Below, piece after piece: positions 24,907 through 32,570 of a DNA stretch of 64,000 nt; positions within the stretch are counted from its first letter, which is position 1; each line of letters starts with the position of its first letter. Where the stretch lies: assembly GCF_000378245.1 (NCBI RefSeq), contig NZ_KB899512.1, forward strand, positions 28,768 to 92,767, in the 5' to 3' direction. This stretch comes from Aromatoleum toluclasticum ATCC 700605 (GTDB lineage: Bacteria > Pseudomonadota > Gammaproteobacteria > Burkholderiales > Rhodocyclaceae). Position numbers and translations under genes: made by a program. The notes beneath the pieces are model-generated. The model was not told the DNA's origin, did no database searches, and worked only from the letters and a program-made list of their open reading frames with translations.

Positions 24907-26889
24907 ATGAAATCGAACACCACCACCAACGCGCTGCGCCACCGTGCAACCCGCCTTGCGCGCCTGGCCGGAACCGGCCTCTTCACGGCGCTGCTCGCGT
25001 TTTCGTCCGCAACGACGGTTTCGGCCGCACCTGTACCGGCGGCTGACGGCAGCGAAGCCGCCCTCGGCACCACCCTGGCCTCCAAGGCGGCACGCGCGGA
25101 GCAGCTGACCCAGTCCCTCGCGGATCTGCACGCCCAGTACCGCGCCGCGCCCACCCACCAGCAGCCCGCACGGCTCGATGAGCTGGCCGCCGCGATTGCG
25201 GAACGCAAAGCCCTCCTCGCCGAACTCATCAAGAACGACCCCGCCTCCGCGCTGCGGCTCGCCCTTTCACCCAGCGTGCGCGCCGGCATGCCCGCTCAGG
25301 TACGCAACGCCCTCGAACAGCATGTGGACGTCGCCGGCGAACTCGAGGTGTTCTACGAAGAGTATCCGAACAAGAAGGCACGCCTGGTTCACTACCTGCG
25401 CACCCCTCAGGGCCAGCGCATTTCCCTGCACTTCAAGACCCAGCCTCCCAGCCTGCTCACCGGTACCCAGGTGCGCGCCAAGGGCGTCCAGCTGGACAGC
25501 TCGATGGCCCTCGAGTCGGGCGAAACCAGCCTGACCCTGGCCGCCAAGGGCGGCGCCACCGGCGGCAGCAACGGTGGAACGCCGGCCCCGGGCCCCAGCG
25601 CCACGGGCGAACACAGGACCCTGGTTGTGCTGGTCAATTTCCAGGACAACCCGATCCAGCCCTACACCCCGGATTTCGCGAAGTCCGTCCTGACCACGAC
25701 CAACGACTATTTCCTCGAGAACTCGCACCAGCAGATGTGGCTGAACGCCGACGTCGCGGGCTGGTTCACGATCGCCAACAGCTCCAGCGTGTGCGATACC
25801 AATGCGATCGGCACCCAGGCCCAGGCGGCAGCGTCGGCAGCGGGATACAACCTGTCCGCTTACACCCATCTCGTCTATGCCTTCCCGCAGATCGCCTGCG
25901 GCTGGTGGGGACTGTCGTCCGTGGGTGGCAGTCCGTCGAACACGTGGATTACCGGCGAACTCAAGATCGGCGTGACGGCGCACGAACTCGGACATGCCAT
26001 TGGCCTGTTCCACTCGCATTCGAATGACTGCGGCGCCGACACCCTCGGGGCGACCTGCACGACGTATGAGTACGGCGACCAGTTCGACATGATGGGCTCC
26101 TCGAGCACCGGCCACTACAATGCCTTCCAGAAGGAGCGCCTGGGCTGGCTGAATACGTCCTCCACCGCGCCGATCACTACCGTCACGAGCGACGGCGTCT
26201 TCACCCTCGAACCGTACGCCGCCAGCGGGACGGGCCCGAAAGCCCTGAAGATTCCGAAAGGCATCGACCCGCTCACCGGACAGCAAGCCTGGTACTACGT
26301 CGAATTTCGCCAGGCAGTGGGCTTCGACAGCGTGCTCGCGGGCAACACGAACGTGCTCAACGGCGTGCTGATCCATACCGCCACCAGCTTCAATGGCAAC
26401 AGCGCGAACCTCCTCGACATGACGCCCAACAGCGGTACCTCGCTGTATCTGGACTGGAAGGATCCCGCGCTGGTGGTCGGCGGAACTTTCACGGATCCGG
26501 CTTCGGGCGTGAGCATCACGTCGGATGTGGTGTCCGCAACGCAGGCTGTGGTCACAGTGCGGTTCGGTTCAGGCGGCTCCACCTCCTCCGCGCTGCTGAG
26601 CGCGACCGGTTCGACCAGCCAGACCACCTACACCCGTGGCCAGACGGTCTATCTGACGGCGAACGTGAATGCCGGCGGCGTGCCGGTGGCCGGCGCCACG
26701 GTGTCCTTCACGGTGACCAAGGCCAACGGTTCGCAGGTCAAAGGCAGCGCGACGACCGGAAGCGACGGCAAGGCCCTGTACCAGTTCCAGCTCAAGAAGC
26801 CCGACCCCGTCGGCACCTATCAGACCGGAATGGTCGCGGCCTTCAACGGGCAGTCCGCAACCACCGCCGTCTCATTCAACGTGCAGTAA
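24907..26889 (+). CDS. Secreted zinc metallopeptidase (M11/M6-like) with C-terminal Ig-like domain, c-di-GMP-controlled
   Basis: A 660-residue secreted protein. A signal peptide covers residues 1-40 (cleavage after VSA). An N-terminal propeptide-like region to about residue 220 ends in a Gly-rich linker. The catalytic domain carries the full zinc motif HELGHAIGLFH (H359, E360, H363, H369) and a likely Met-turn in FDMMGSSS, a metzincin pattern most like gametolysin M11/M6 proteases. Residues about 555-660 form a bacterial Ig-like (invasin/Big-type) domain. The preceding GEMM riboswitch implies that c-di-GMP sets its synthesis. A biofilm-matrix or adhesin-processing role is inferred, not shown. 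Confidence 0.88.
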   Translation: MKSNTTTNALRHRATRLARLAGTGLFTALLAFSSATTVSAAPVPAADGSEAALGTTLASKAARAEQLTQSLADLHAQYRAAPTHQQPARLDELAAAIAERKALLAELIKNDPASALRLALSPSVRAGMPAQVRNALEQHVDVAGELEVFYEEYPNKKARLVHYLRTPQGQRISLHFKTQPPSLLTGTQVRAKGVQLDSSMALESGETSLTLAAKGGATGGSNGGTPAPGPSATGEHRTLVVLVNFQDNPIQPYTPDFAKSVLTTTNDYFLENSHQQMWLNADVAGWFTIANSSSVCDTNAIGTQAQAAASAAGYNLSAYTHLVYAFPQIACGWWGLSSVGGSPSNTWITGELKIGVTAHELGHAIGLFHSHSNDCGADTLGATCTTYEYGDQFDMMGSSSTGHYNAFQKERLGWLNTSSTAPITTVTSDGVFTLEPYAASGTGPKALKIPKGIDPLTGQQAWYYVEFRQAVGFDSVLAGNTNVLNGVLIHTATSFNGNSANLLDMTPNSGTSLYLDWKDPALVVGGTFTDPASGVSITSDVVSATQAVVTVRFGSGGSTSSALLSATGSTSQTTYTRGQTVYLTANVNAGGVPVAGATVSFTVTKANGSQVKGSATTGSDGKALYQFQLKKPDPVGTYQTGMVAAFNGQSATTAVSFNVQ

Positions 26890-26930
26890 GCTTCGCGCGC
26901 CCGACCTCCCCGTGGGTCGCGCCAGGCAAA

Positions 26931-26963
26931 AACTCCCGCTGGTTCCGGCAACCAGCGGGAGTT
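26931..26963. terminator. Bidirectional terminator between metallopeptidase and dsbA-like genes
   Basis: A perfect 14-bp stem (26931-26944 with 26950-26963) has a five-base loop. On the plus strand it is followed by TTCCATTT. Read on the minus strand the stem runs into AGTTTTTGCC, a better T-run. It sits 41 bp after the metallopeptidase stop and 34 bp after the convergent gene's stop, so it can serve both. Confidence 0.9.
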
Positions 26964-26997
26964 TCCATTTAGCACTTCCCCGCCTGCGAGCGACGAC

Positions 26998-27780
26998 CTA
27001 CTGCTTGCTCTCCGTGAGCAGCTTGTCGAGCTCCTGCTTGAGCAGCGCGTAGGCTTGCGCCCCCCGCATGATGCGCACGTTCTTCATGTTGCCGTCGACG
27101 CTCATCCCCAACAGCAGGGTCGGTGTTCCGGTCACGCTCAACTTGCGGCCCTCGGCGATATCGCCGCGAATGCGTTCGACGTACTTGCCGCTCTCCAGGC
27201 ATTGCTTGAACGATCCCGCATTCATGTCCAGGGCCGTGGCGTGGTCCACGAGCCGCTCGACTGCGAGCGCCTGCTGGTTGGCGAAGAGGCGGTCGTGCAT
27301 TTCCCAGTACCGCCCCTGGTCCCCCGCGCAGTGCGCCGCCTCGGCGGCCTTCAGAGCCTGCGGGTGGATGGACTCAAGGGGGAAGTCACGAAATACGTAA
27401 CGCACCTTGCCGGTGGCGATAAAGTCCTTGTCGATCTGCGGCAGCGAATTGTCGGCATGGCGCTTGCAGAACGGGCACTGGTAATCGGAAAACTCCATCA
27501 CGGTGAGCTGCGCGTCCCGCACCCCCTTGAGCGGTGCGTCGCCGATCGCGACGACGGCATCGATGGATTGCACGAGCGGCGGCGGCGGTGGCGGCATGCG
27601 CGCCTGGAGCTGCTTTTTGATTTCGTCGAGATCCTTGCGCAGGGCGTCCTGGCTCTGCCTGACGGCATCCACGTCGCGGCGCAACTTTTCCATCTCGCCT
27701 GCCTTCTGCGCCACGGCTGGCGCAGACAAACCCGCAAGCGACAAACCCGTTATCGCCGCGCATAGCGTCATTCGATTCAT
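26998..27780 (-). CDS. Periplasmic DsbA-family thiol:disulfide oxidoreductase
   Basis: A 260-residue exported protein. The signal peptide is residues 1-24 (PAVA|Q), a charged coiled-coil helix runs through about residues 28-60, and a six-proline linker leads to a thioredoxin/DsbA domain. The active site is C102-P-F-C105 in FSDYQCPFCKRH; the cis-Pro loop is VTGTPTLLLG. Coiled coil plus DsbA domain is the Com1/ScsC/BdbD-like layout, which can oligomerise and isomerise disulfides. ATG 27780 has GGAAG upstream. It may fold the cysteine-rich exported proteins next to it (inference). Confidence 0.88.
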   Translation of the reverse strand: MNRMTLCAAITGLSLAGLSAPAVAQKAGEMEKLRRDVDAVRQSQDALRKDLDEIKKQLQARMPPPPPPLVQSIDAVVAIGDAPLKGVRDAQLTVMEFSDYQCPFCKRHADNSLPQIDKDFIATGKVRYVFRDFPLESIHPQALKAAEAAHCAGDQGRYWEMHDRLFANQQALAVERLVDHATALDMNAGSFKQCLESGKYVERIRGDIAEGRKLSVTGTPTLLLGMSVDGNMKNVRIMRGAQAYALLKQELDKLLTESKQ

Positions 27781-27889
27781 GGCATCACTTCCGTGTGTGT
27801 GATCAAGCGGCTTGAATTGCCGGTATGTGCGAACCCCCTCGATCAGTTGCCCGATCAAGGGGGTCCGAACGCTTTTGCATTTATTCCAA

Positions 27890-27944
27890 GTCCCCCCCCA
27901 CGGGGGGGCCCGCCGGGTCTCTTCCAGGCTTAAGGAAGAGACCC
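27890..27944. terminator. Hairpin cluster downstream of the DUF11-type protein gene
   Basis: Two hairpins lie in the 200-bp gap 27781-27980: a C-run/G-run stem at about 27892-27908, and a perfect 11-bp stem GGGTCTCTTCC (27915-27925)/GGAAGAGACCC (27934-27944) with an eight-base loop. They sit 37-90 bp downstream of the stop of the minus-strand exported-protein gene and 110 bp upstream of the dsbA-like start. They are probably terminators or processing signals. No long T-run follows. Confidence 0.5.
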
Positions 27945-27980
27945 TTGGGCTACCCCCGAAAGGGCCGGTGCATGCAACTG

Positions 27981-29447
27981 TTACGGGAACGTCACGCTGA
28001 TATTGACTTGCGCGCTGTCCTGCAGCGGCGGCGCGCCGTAATTCACGCCATCATCGTCGCTCGCAGCGCCGTCGAGAACGTTCGTATGCAAGCCGGTGGT
28101 AGTGATCCGGCCAACGAACGAGCACGTGTAGTTGCCACCCGCAGCGATGTTCTGCGGTACCGCACACGTCGTGCTTTGGACGTTGCCAGCCACCGCGGTG
28201 ATGTCGCCGAACTTGTCGTCAATGAGCGAATTCAGCGTCAGCGTATCGACGGTGGAGTTGTTGCTCACCGAGACGCTGTACTGCACGTCCACTGCAACGG
28301 CCTGCGTTGCGGTCGCGGTCTTGGCGAGTGACGGCGGGGTCGACACGTCGATGTAGGTTACTACGGCGGGGTCGTCGTCACACAGGTTCGAATGACCGAA
28401 ATCGTCGGTTCCGCAAGCAGTCACGGTGTCCGTGATCGTGTCACCCGTGTCGCCCGCTCCCACTGTCACCGTGAATTGACACGTATACGGGTTCAGCCCA
28501 CCCGGATCGTTGCTCTCGGCCGGGATCGTCGCCAGCGTGCAAGTAGTGGCCGTGATGCCATTGTGGCCGGTCGTCGTGATGTCGCCGTACAGGTTATCCA
28601 CCAGACTATCCAGGTCCACGTCCGACACTTGCGCATTGTTGGTCACCGCGACGCTGTATGTCACGGAACCGCCGGTCTCGAGCACCGTCGGCGTCACCGC
28701 CTCCTTCACGACGGTAATGCTCGCCGTCTCGAGGAACACGTCGATGTCGAGAGTGCCGCAATTACACTTGGACGGCGATCCGGGGTAGGCGTCGAAGGTG
28801 CCTGCCGTCGTGAACGTGCCGGAGTCGCACGCCTCGTTCGCACCCGGCTGACGCCAAGTCGTACACCAAGGCAGATTCACCTTGTTGTCGCCATTGGTGT
28901 CACTACACGTCGTGGTGATGGTCTGATGAATCACCTGCGGATTGTGCGCGTCGTCGATGTCGCCGCAGATGTCCGGGGGCGAATCCTTGTTGATGAAGGT
29001 CGACGAATTCGCAGCGGTTACCACATTCGGCGCGCACAGCCCCGTCAATGCCCCGTCATTGCCGCCGCCGTCCGTCGCGATGTAGAGACCGAGGTCGTAA
29101 CGGGCCTGCGCCGTCAGAGGCATCGTGAAGTCGGCGGTGAAGGTGAAGGGTTGGCCGGAGACACACGTGAGCTGCCCTTGCAGGTTCGGGTCCTGGCAGC
29201 CGTCGTTGTTCAGGTCCCGTGGTCCTCCGGGCGGGGAAACAACGATACAGAGGTTGGTGGCCGAGGACAGCGTGACGTCATTGGCGGTACAAGTAAGGCT
29301 CTGGGTATTGCCGTGCGCCTGCCACACATCCTGGATACAACTCTGCGCCGACGCAGGCGGGGCCCCCAGCAGCAGCCCTCCCACTACAAGCGTCGCCGCG
29401 CCTATATAGCGCGCACACGAGCGCAGCCATCTCGTAAACGTTTTCAT
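27981..29447 (-). CDS. Secreted protein with two DUF11-type repeats
   Basis: A 488-residue exported protein. The signal peptide is residues 1-34 (PASA|Q). An N-terminal cysteine-rich region to about residue 240 includes a calcium-site-like DLNNDGCQD and DTNGDNKVN. Two DUF11-like beta-sandwich repeats follow (about 245-365 and 375-488), each with the motif LVDNLYGDIT or LIDDKFGDIT and a downstream TTC. There is no LPxTG, PEP-CTERM or membrane anchor at the C-terminus. Family knowledge suggests surface or matrix structural roles; the specific function is unknown. GGAGGA precedes ATG 29447. Confidence 0.8.
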   Translation of the reverse strand: MKTFTRWLRSCARYIGAATLVVGGLLLGAPPASAQSCIQDVWQAHGNTQSLTCTANDVTLSSATNLCIVVSPPGGPRDLNNDGCQDPNLQGQLTCVSGQPFTFTADFTMPLTAQARYDLGLYIATDGGGNDGALTGLCAPNVVTAANSSTFINKDSPPDICGDIDDAHNPQVIHQTITTTCSDTNGDNKVNLPWCTTWRQPGANEACDSGTFTTAGTFDAYPGSPSKCNCGTLDIDVFLETASITVVKEAVTPTVLETGGSVTYSVAVTNNAQVSDVDLDSLVDNLYGDITTTGHNGITATTCTLATIPAESNDPGGLNPYTCQFTVTVGAGDTGDTITDTVTACGTDDFGHSNLCDDDPAVVTYIDVSTPPSLAKTATATQAVAVDVQYSVSVSNNSTVDTLTLNSLIDDKFGDITAVAGNVQSTTCAVPQNIAAGGNYTCSFVGRITTTGLHTNVLDGAASDDDGVNYGAPPLQDSAQVNISVTFP

Positions 29448-29460
29448 GAAGTCCTCCTAT

Positions 29461-29580
29461 CCGATTCGGGCAAGCTTCGCCCGGTCAGGGGCCAGCGCGG
29501 CCCTGGCAGGGGAAATGCCGTCCTTCTCAGGACGCCCCCATCTGTCATCGGTGCAAAGTCATCCCTCCTTGCGGACCGAT
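29461..29580 (-). promoter_or_regulatory. Highly structured 5' leader of the DUF11-type protein gene
   Basis: Read on the minus strand, the 120 bases before the ribosome binding site can fold into four successive stems: ATCGGT/ACCGAT (29547-29552 with 29575-29580); CGTCCT/AGGACG (29519-29524 with 29529-29534), enclosed by a GGGG/CCCC extension; GGGCC/GGCCC near 29488-29502; and CGGGC/GCCCG (29467-29471 with 29479-29483). It does not match the GEMM consensus or another riboswitch I know. It may be a cis-regulatory RNA. Confidence 0.5.
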
Positions 29581-29631
29581 GTTCAGTGCTTTAGGAATAG
29601 CAGAGGAATGCGGCCGGAATTGCGCTGCGGT

Positions 29632-29669
29632 GGCCTAGGCTCTGCGGCCTAGGCCCGACGGCCTAGGCC
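29632..29669. repeat. Triple palindrome array GGCCTAGGCC, 14-bp period
   Basis: Copies lie at 29632-29640 (last base missing), 29646-29655 and 29660-29669, each start 14 bp from the next. Each full copy is a self-complementary 10-mer. The array lies in the 336-bp gap 29448-29783, upstream of the minus-strand DUF11-type gene's structured leader and 115 bp from the LuxR-type regulator stop. Regular palindromes upstream of a promoter suggest cooperative binding by a dimeric regulator. Confidence 0.7.
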
Positions 29670-29783
29670 ATTGCAAAATGACAAATGATTTGTCTGCCGA
29701 GCACCACAAAGCTTGCGCGGCGGCATCCGCAAGGCGCTGAGGTGACGCGGAAGCTGGCGCAGCGGCGGCGCGGATGCACCGTG

Positions 29784-30455
29784 TCAATTGACCATCGGCG
29801 CGCCGGAAGGGATGCGCGGCTGGGTCAGCTGGGCGCGGCGGGTAATGCCGAGCTTGGCGAAGATATGGCTCAGATGCGCCTTGACGGTCTTGTCGCTCAT
29901 GCCAAGCGCCCTGGCGATCTCCTTGTTCGTGCAGCCGCGCGAAATCAGCTGGACGATTTCCTCTTCCCGGGGGCTGAGCTTCTCCACAATGGCGATAGGC
30001 TCTCGAGCGTGGCCCGGCAGGTTGATCGCGTCGATGAGGCTGGTCAGCGCATGGGCAAGTTTCTCGCGCCCGAGCCAGATCTCCCCGCGCCGGATCGCAC
30101 GCATGGCATCTGCGTATTCACGACTGTCACAGCTCTTTGCCACGAAGCCGCTGACGCCCTGTAGCAGAGCATTCTCGACGCGCTTGTCGGTCAGCGCGCT
30201 GGCTGCCATCAGGATCGCTGTTCCGGGGTGCGAACGACGGAGCGACGCGAGCACCCTTCCCGGTTCCGCTCCCGGCGGATCCGCATCGAACACCAGGATG
30301 TCCGGCTGCAGGGCATCAAGCAACGCAGGCAGCTGATTGTAGCCGGCCACTCGGGCCGCCAACTGGACGCCCGCCAATTCTGCAGCCGCACCGACCTTGT
30401 CGCAGAAGCCGCTGTCCGGACTTACGACAAGGACGGACGGAGCCATATATTCCAT
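29784..30455 (-). CDS. LuxR/NarL-type response regulator with degenerate receiver pocket
   Basis: A 223-residue protein: receiver-like domain in residues 6-120 and a LuxR-type HTH in residues about 158-215 (LSPREEEIVQLISRGCTNKEIARALGMSDKTVKAHLSHIFAKL across the span). The putative phosphoacceptor D57 and K107 are kept, but the usual acidic pair after strand 1 reads S12-P13, with only D14 nearby, so phosphorylation may be weak or absent. No histidine kinase is adjacent. AGGGGGG precedes ATG 30455. It may regulate the palindrome-bearing gene next to it (inference). Confidence 0.88.
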   Translation of the reverse strand: MEYMAPSVLVVSPDSGFCDKVGAAAELAGVQLAARVAGYNQLPALLDALQPDILVFDADPPGAEPGRVLASLRRSHPGTAILMAASALTDKRVENALLQGVSGFVAKSCDSREYADAMRAIRRGEIWLGREKLAHALTSLIDAINLPGHAREPIAIVEKLSPREEEIVQLISRGCTNKEIARALGMSDKTVKAHLSHIFAKLGITRRAQLTQPRIPSGAPMVN

Positions 30456-30728
30456 TGCGCTCGCCCCCCTGCCTGACCTTGTCTGTCGACGCTCGCATGG
30501 GGTATTTGCCCCATTAGATTTAAGTGATTTATAGACCGATTGTTACCAAGTGTCACGCACTGGACTACCCGCTGCGGGGCGGTCTGGGTAACAGAAAATT
30601 CGCCTGCACACGACGCCCCCCGACACCCGAAACGCATGATCGGAGCGTATATTGGCGAACGCAACTTGCAGACTGCATTCCCTAACCTTCGGACGGCGTC
30701 GCCGCCCGGTCAACCTGGAGATACGCGC

Positions 30729-31019
30729 ATGTCCCGCCTGATCGCTACCCTCGTCGCCCCCGTCCTCGCAAGCCTGTTCCTCGCCGGCCCGGTATTCGCC
30801 CAATCGCCCGACGCCGCCTGCGAGGCCAAGGCCATCGACAAGAACGGCAAGCCGCTCGTCGGCGCCGCCAAGTCGTCCTTCATGAAGAAGTGCCACGGCG
30901 ACGCCGTGAATATGGAGTGCTCGGCGAAGGCCCTCGACAAGAACGGCAAGCCGCTCGCCGGCGCGGCGAAGAATTCCTTCATGAAGAAGTGCCAGGCCGA
31001 CATGAAGGCAGCCAAGTAA
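30729..31019 (+). CDS. PsiF-family periplasmic protein with two PsiF repeats
   Basis: A 96-residue exported protein with signal peptide residues 1-24 (VFA|Q) followed by two near-identical PsiF units. Each has C-x-AKA-x-DKNGKPL-x-GAAK-x-SFMKKC with paired cysteines (residues about 31-55 and 63-88). PsiF was named as a phosphate-starvation-inducible E. coli protein; its biochemical role is unknown. CTGGAG lies upstream of ATG 30729 and a perfect terminator follows. Confidence 0.92.
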   Translation: MSRLIATLVAPVLASLFLAGPVFAQSPDAACEAKAIDKNGKPLVGAAKSSFMKKCHGDAVNMECSAKALDKNGKPLAGAAKNSFMKKCQADMKAAK

Positions 31020-31048
31020 CGCGACACGCGCTCCCGACCCCAACGACA

Positions 31049-31070
31049 GCCGGCCGCAAGGCCGGCTTTT
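31049..31070 (+). terminator. Rho-independent terminator of psiF
   Basis: GCCGGCC (31049-31055) and GGCCGGC (31060-31066) form a seven-pair stem with a GCAA loop, followed by TTTT, 29 bp after the stop. Confidence 0.9.
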
Positions 31071-31176
31071 CATTTGCGCCGTGCCCGCGACGACAGCGGC
31101 ACAAATCCCCTAATGCCGACATGCTTGTTTCGCCTTTCCCAGCGACTATGCTGGAAAGTCGAAGGAGGGCGAGCGC

Positions 31177-32292
31177 ATGGACCAGATCGTATTGCTGATC
31201 GGAACGCGCAAGGGTGCGTTCCTCCTGCACACCGACGCGGCGCGGCGCGAATGGCGCCTCACCGGGCCGCATTTCCTCGGCTCCGCAGTGCATCACATGG
31301 TGCTCGACCCGCGCGACCGCCGGACACTGCTGCTGGGCACGCGTCCGGGCCATCTGGGTCCGACGGTGTTCCGCTCGACCGACCTCGGCGAACACTGGCA
31401 GGAGGCGACCAAGCCGCCCGCCTTCGCGCCGTCCGCGGACACCAGGGCGCCCAGCGTGGACATCGTCTTCTGGCTCGCCCCCGGCCACGCCGCTGAGCCG
31501 GACGTGTGGTACGCCGGCACCGTGCCGCCGGGGCTCTTCCGCTCGGAGGACGGCGGCGACACCTGGCAGGAAGTGGCGGGGTTCAACCACGAGCTGCTGC
31601 CCAACCTGCGCGAGGTCATCGGCCCCATTCCGGGCGGGCCGCCGCTCCACTCGATCTGCATCGACCCGCGCGACGCCCGGCACATGTACGTGTCGCTGTC
31701 CTCGGGCGGCACTTTCGAGAGCACCGACGCCGGCGCGAACTGGCGCGCGCTCAATCGTGGCATCGCCGCCGATTTCCTGCCCGACCCGGACGCCGACGTG
31801 GGCCACGATCCGCACCGCGTCGCGCTGCATCCGCTCGCGCCGGACCGCCTGTACCAGCAGAACCACTGCGGCATCTACCGCCTGGACCGCCCCGGCGACC
31901 GCTGGCAGCGCATCGGCCGCGCGATGCCTGCCGAGATCGGCGACATCGGCTTCCCGATCGTGCTGCATCCGCGCGACCCCGACACCCTGTGGGTGTTCCC
32001 GATGGACGGCACCGAGAACTGGCCGCGCACCTCACCCGACGGCAAGCCCGCCGCGTACCGCAGCCGCGACGGCGGCGAGAGCTGGGAGCGCCAGGACAAC
32101 GGCCTGCCGCGCGGCCACGCGTGGTGGACGGTGAAGCGCCAGGCCTTCTGCGCCGACGCCGGCAAGCCGCTCGGGCTGTATTTCGGCACCACCTGCGGCG
32201 AGCTGTGGGGCAGCCACGACGAGGGCGACACCTGGCTGTGCCTCGCCGAGCACCTGCCGGAAATCTTCTCCGTCGAAGCCGCGACACTCTGA
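31177..32292 (+). CDS. BNR/YVTN-type beta-propeller protein
   Basis: A 371-residue cytosolic protein (no signal peptide) with repeated Asp-box/BNR units such as STDLGEHWQEA, SEDGGDTWQEV, STDAGANWRAL, SRDGGESWERQ and SHDEGDTWLCL. These are the S-x-D-x-G-x-x-W repeats of sialidase/sortilin-like beta-propellers. Catalytic sialidase arginines are not evident, so it is probably a non-enzymatic propeller. GAAGGAGGGCGAGCGC precedes the ATG. A MoaD/ThiS-like gene begins 2 bp after its stop, so the two are strictly paired. Confidence 0.88.
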   Translation: MDQIVLLIGTRKGAFLLHTDAARREWRLTGPHFLGSAVHHMVLDPRDRRTLLLGTRPGHLGPTVFRSTDLGEHWQEATKPPAFAPSADTRAPSVDIVFWLAPGHAAEPDVWYAGTVPPGLFRSEDGGDTWQEVAGFNHELLPNLREVIGPIPGGPPLHSICIDPRDARHMYVSLSSGGTFESTDAGANWRALNRGIAADFLPDPDADVGHDPHRVALHPLAPDRLYQQNHCGIYRLDRPGDRWQRIGRAMPAEIGDIGFPIVLHPRDPDTLWVFPMDGTENWPRTSPDGKPAAYRSRDGGESWERQDNGLPRGHAWWTVKRQAFCADAGKPLGLYFGTTCGELWGSHDEGDTWLCLAEHLPEIFSVEAATL

Positions 32293-32294
32293 CC

Positions 32295-32561
32295 ATGAGC
32301 GTGCGCGCCGTCGTCCCCGGCCAGCTCTTCAGCTACACCGACGGCCAGTCCCGCCTCGTCGCGGAAGGCACGACCCTCGGCGCGGTGCTCGACGACCTCG
32401 ACCGCCGCCACCCCGGCGTGCGCTTCCGCGTCATCGACGAGCACGGCGCGATCCGCCCGCACGTGCGCTTCTTCATCAACCGCCAGCCCGCCGTCGCACT
32501 CTCGCACCCGCTCGCCGACGGCGACGAACTCCTCGTCGTCGGCGCGCTCAGCGGAGGCTAG
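32295..32561 (+). CDS. MoaD/ThiS-family ubiquitin-like protein
   Basis: An 88-residue beta-grasp protein ending in SGG, the Gly-Gly tail required for thiocarboxylation or conjugation in MoaD/ThiS proteins. VAEGTTLGAVLDDLDRRHPG and PLADGDELLVVGALSGG are the family hallmarks. It starts 2 bp after the BNR-propeller gene. No moaE, thiG or E1-like gene is in the window, so its acceptor pathway is unknown. Confidence 0.88.
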   Translation: MSVRAVVPGQLFSYTDGQSRLVAEGTTLGAVLDDLDRRHPGVRFRVIDEHGAIRPHVRFFINRQPAVALSHPLADGDELLVVGALSGG

Positions 32562-32570
32562 CGGGCGCTC

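Noticed and set aside
29461..29580. Second GEMM c-di-GMP riboswitch before the DUF11-type gene
   Set aside because: There is no GGGCAAACC or ACGCAAAG core; only generic stems are seen.
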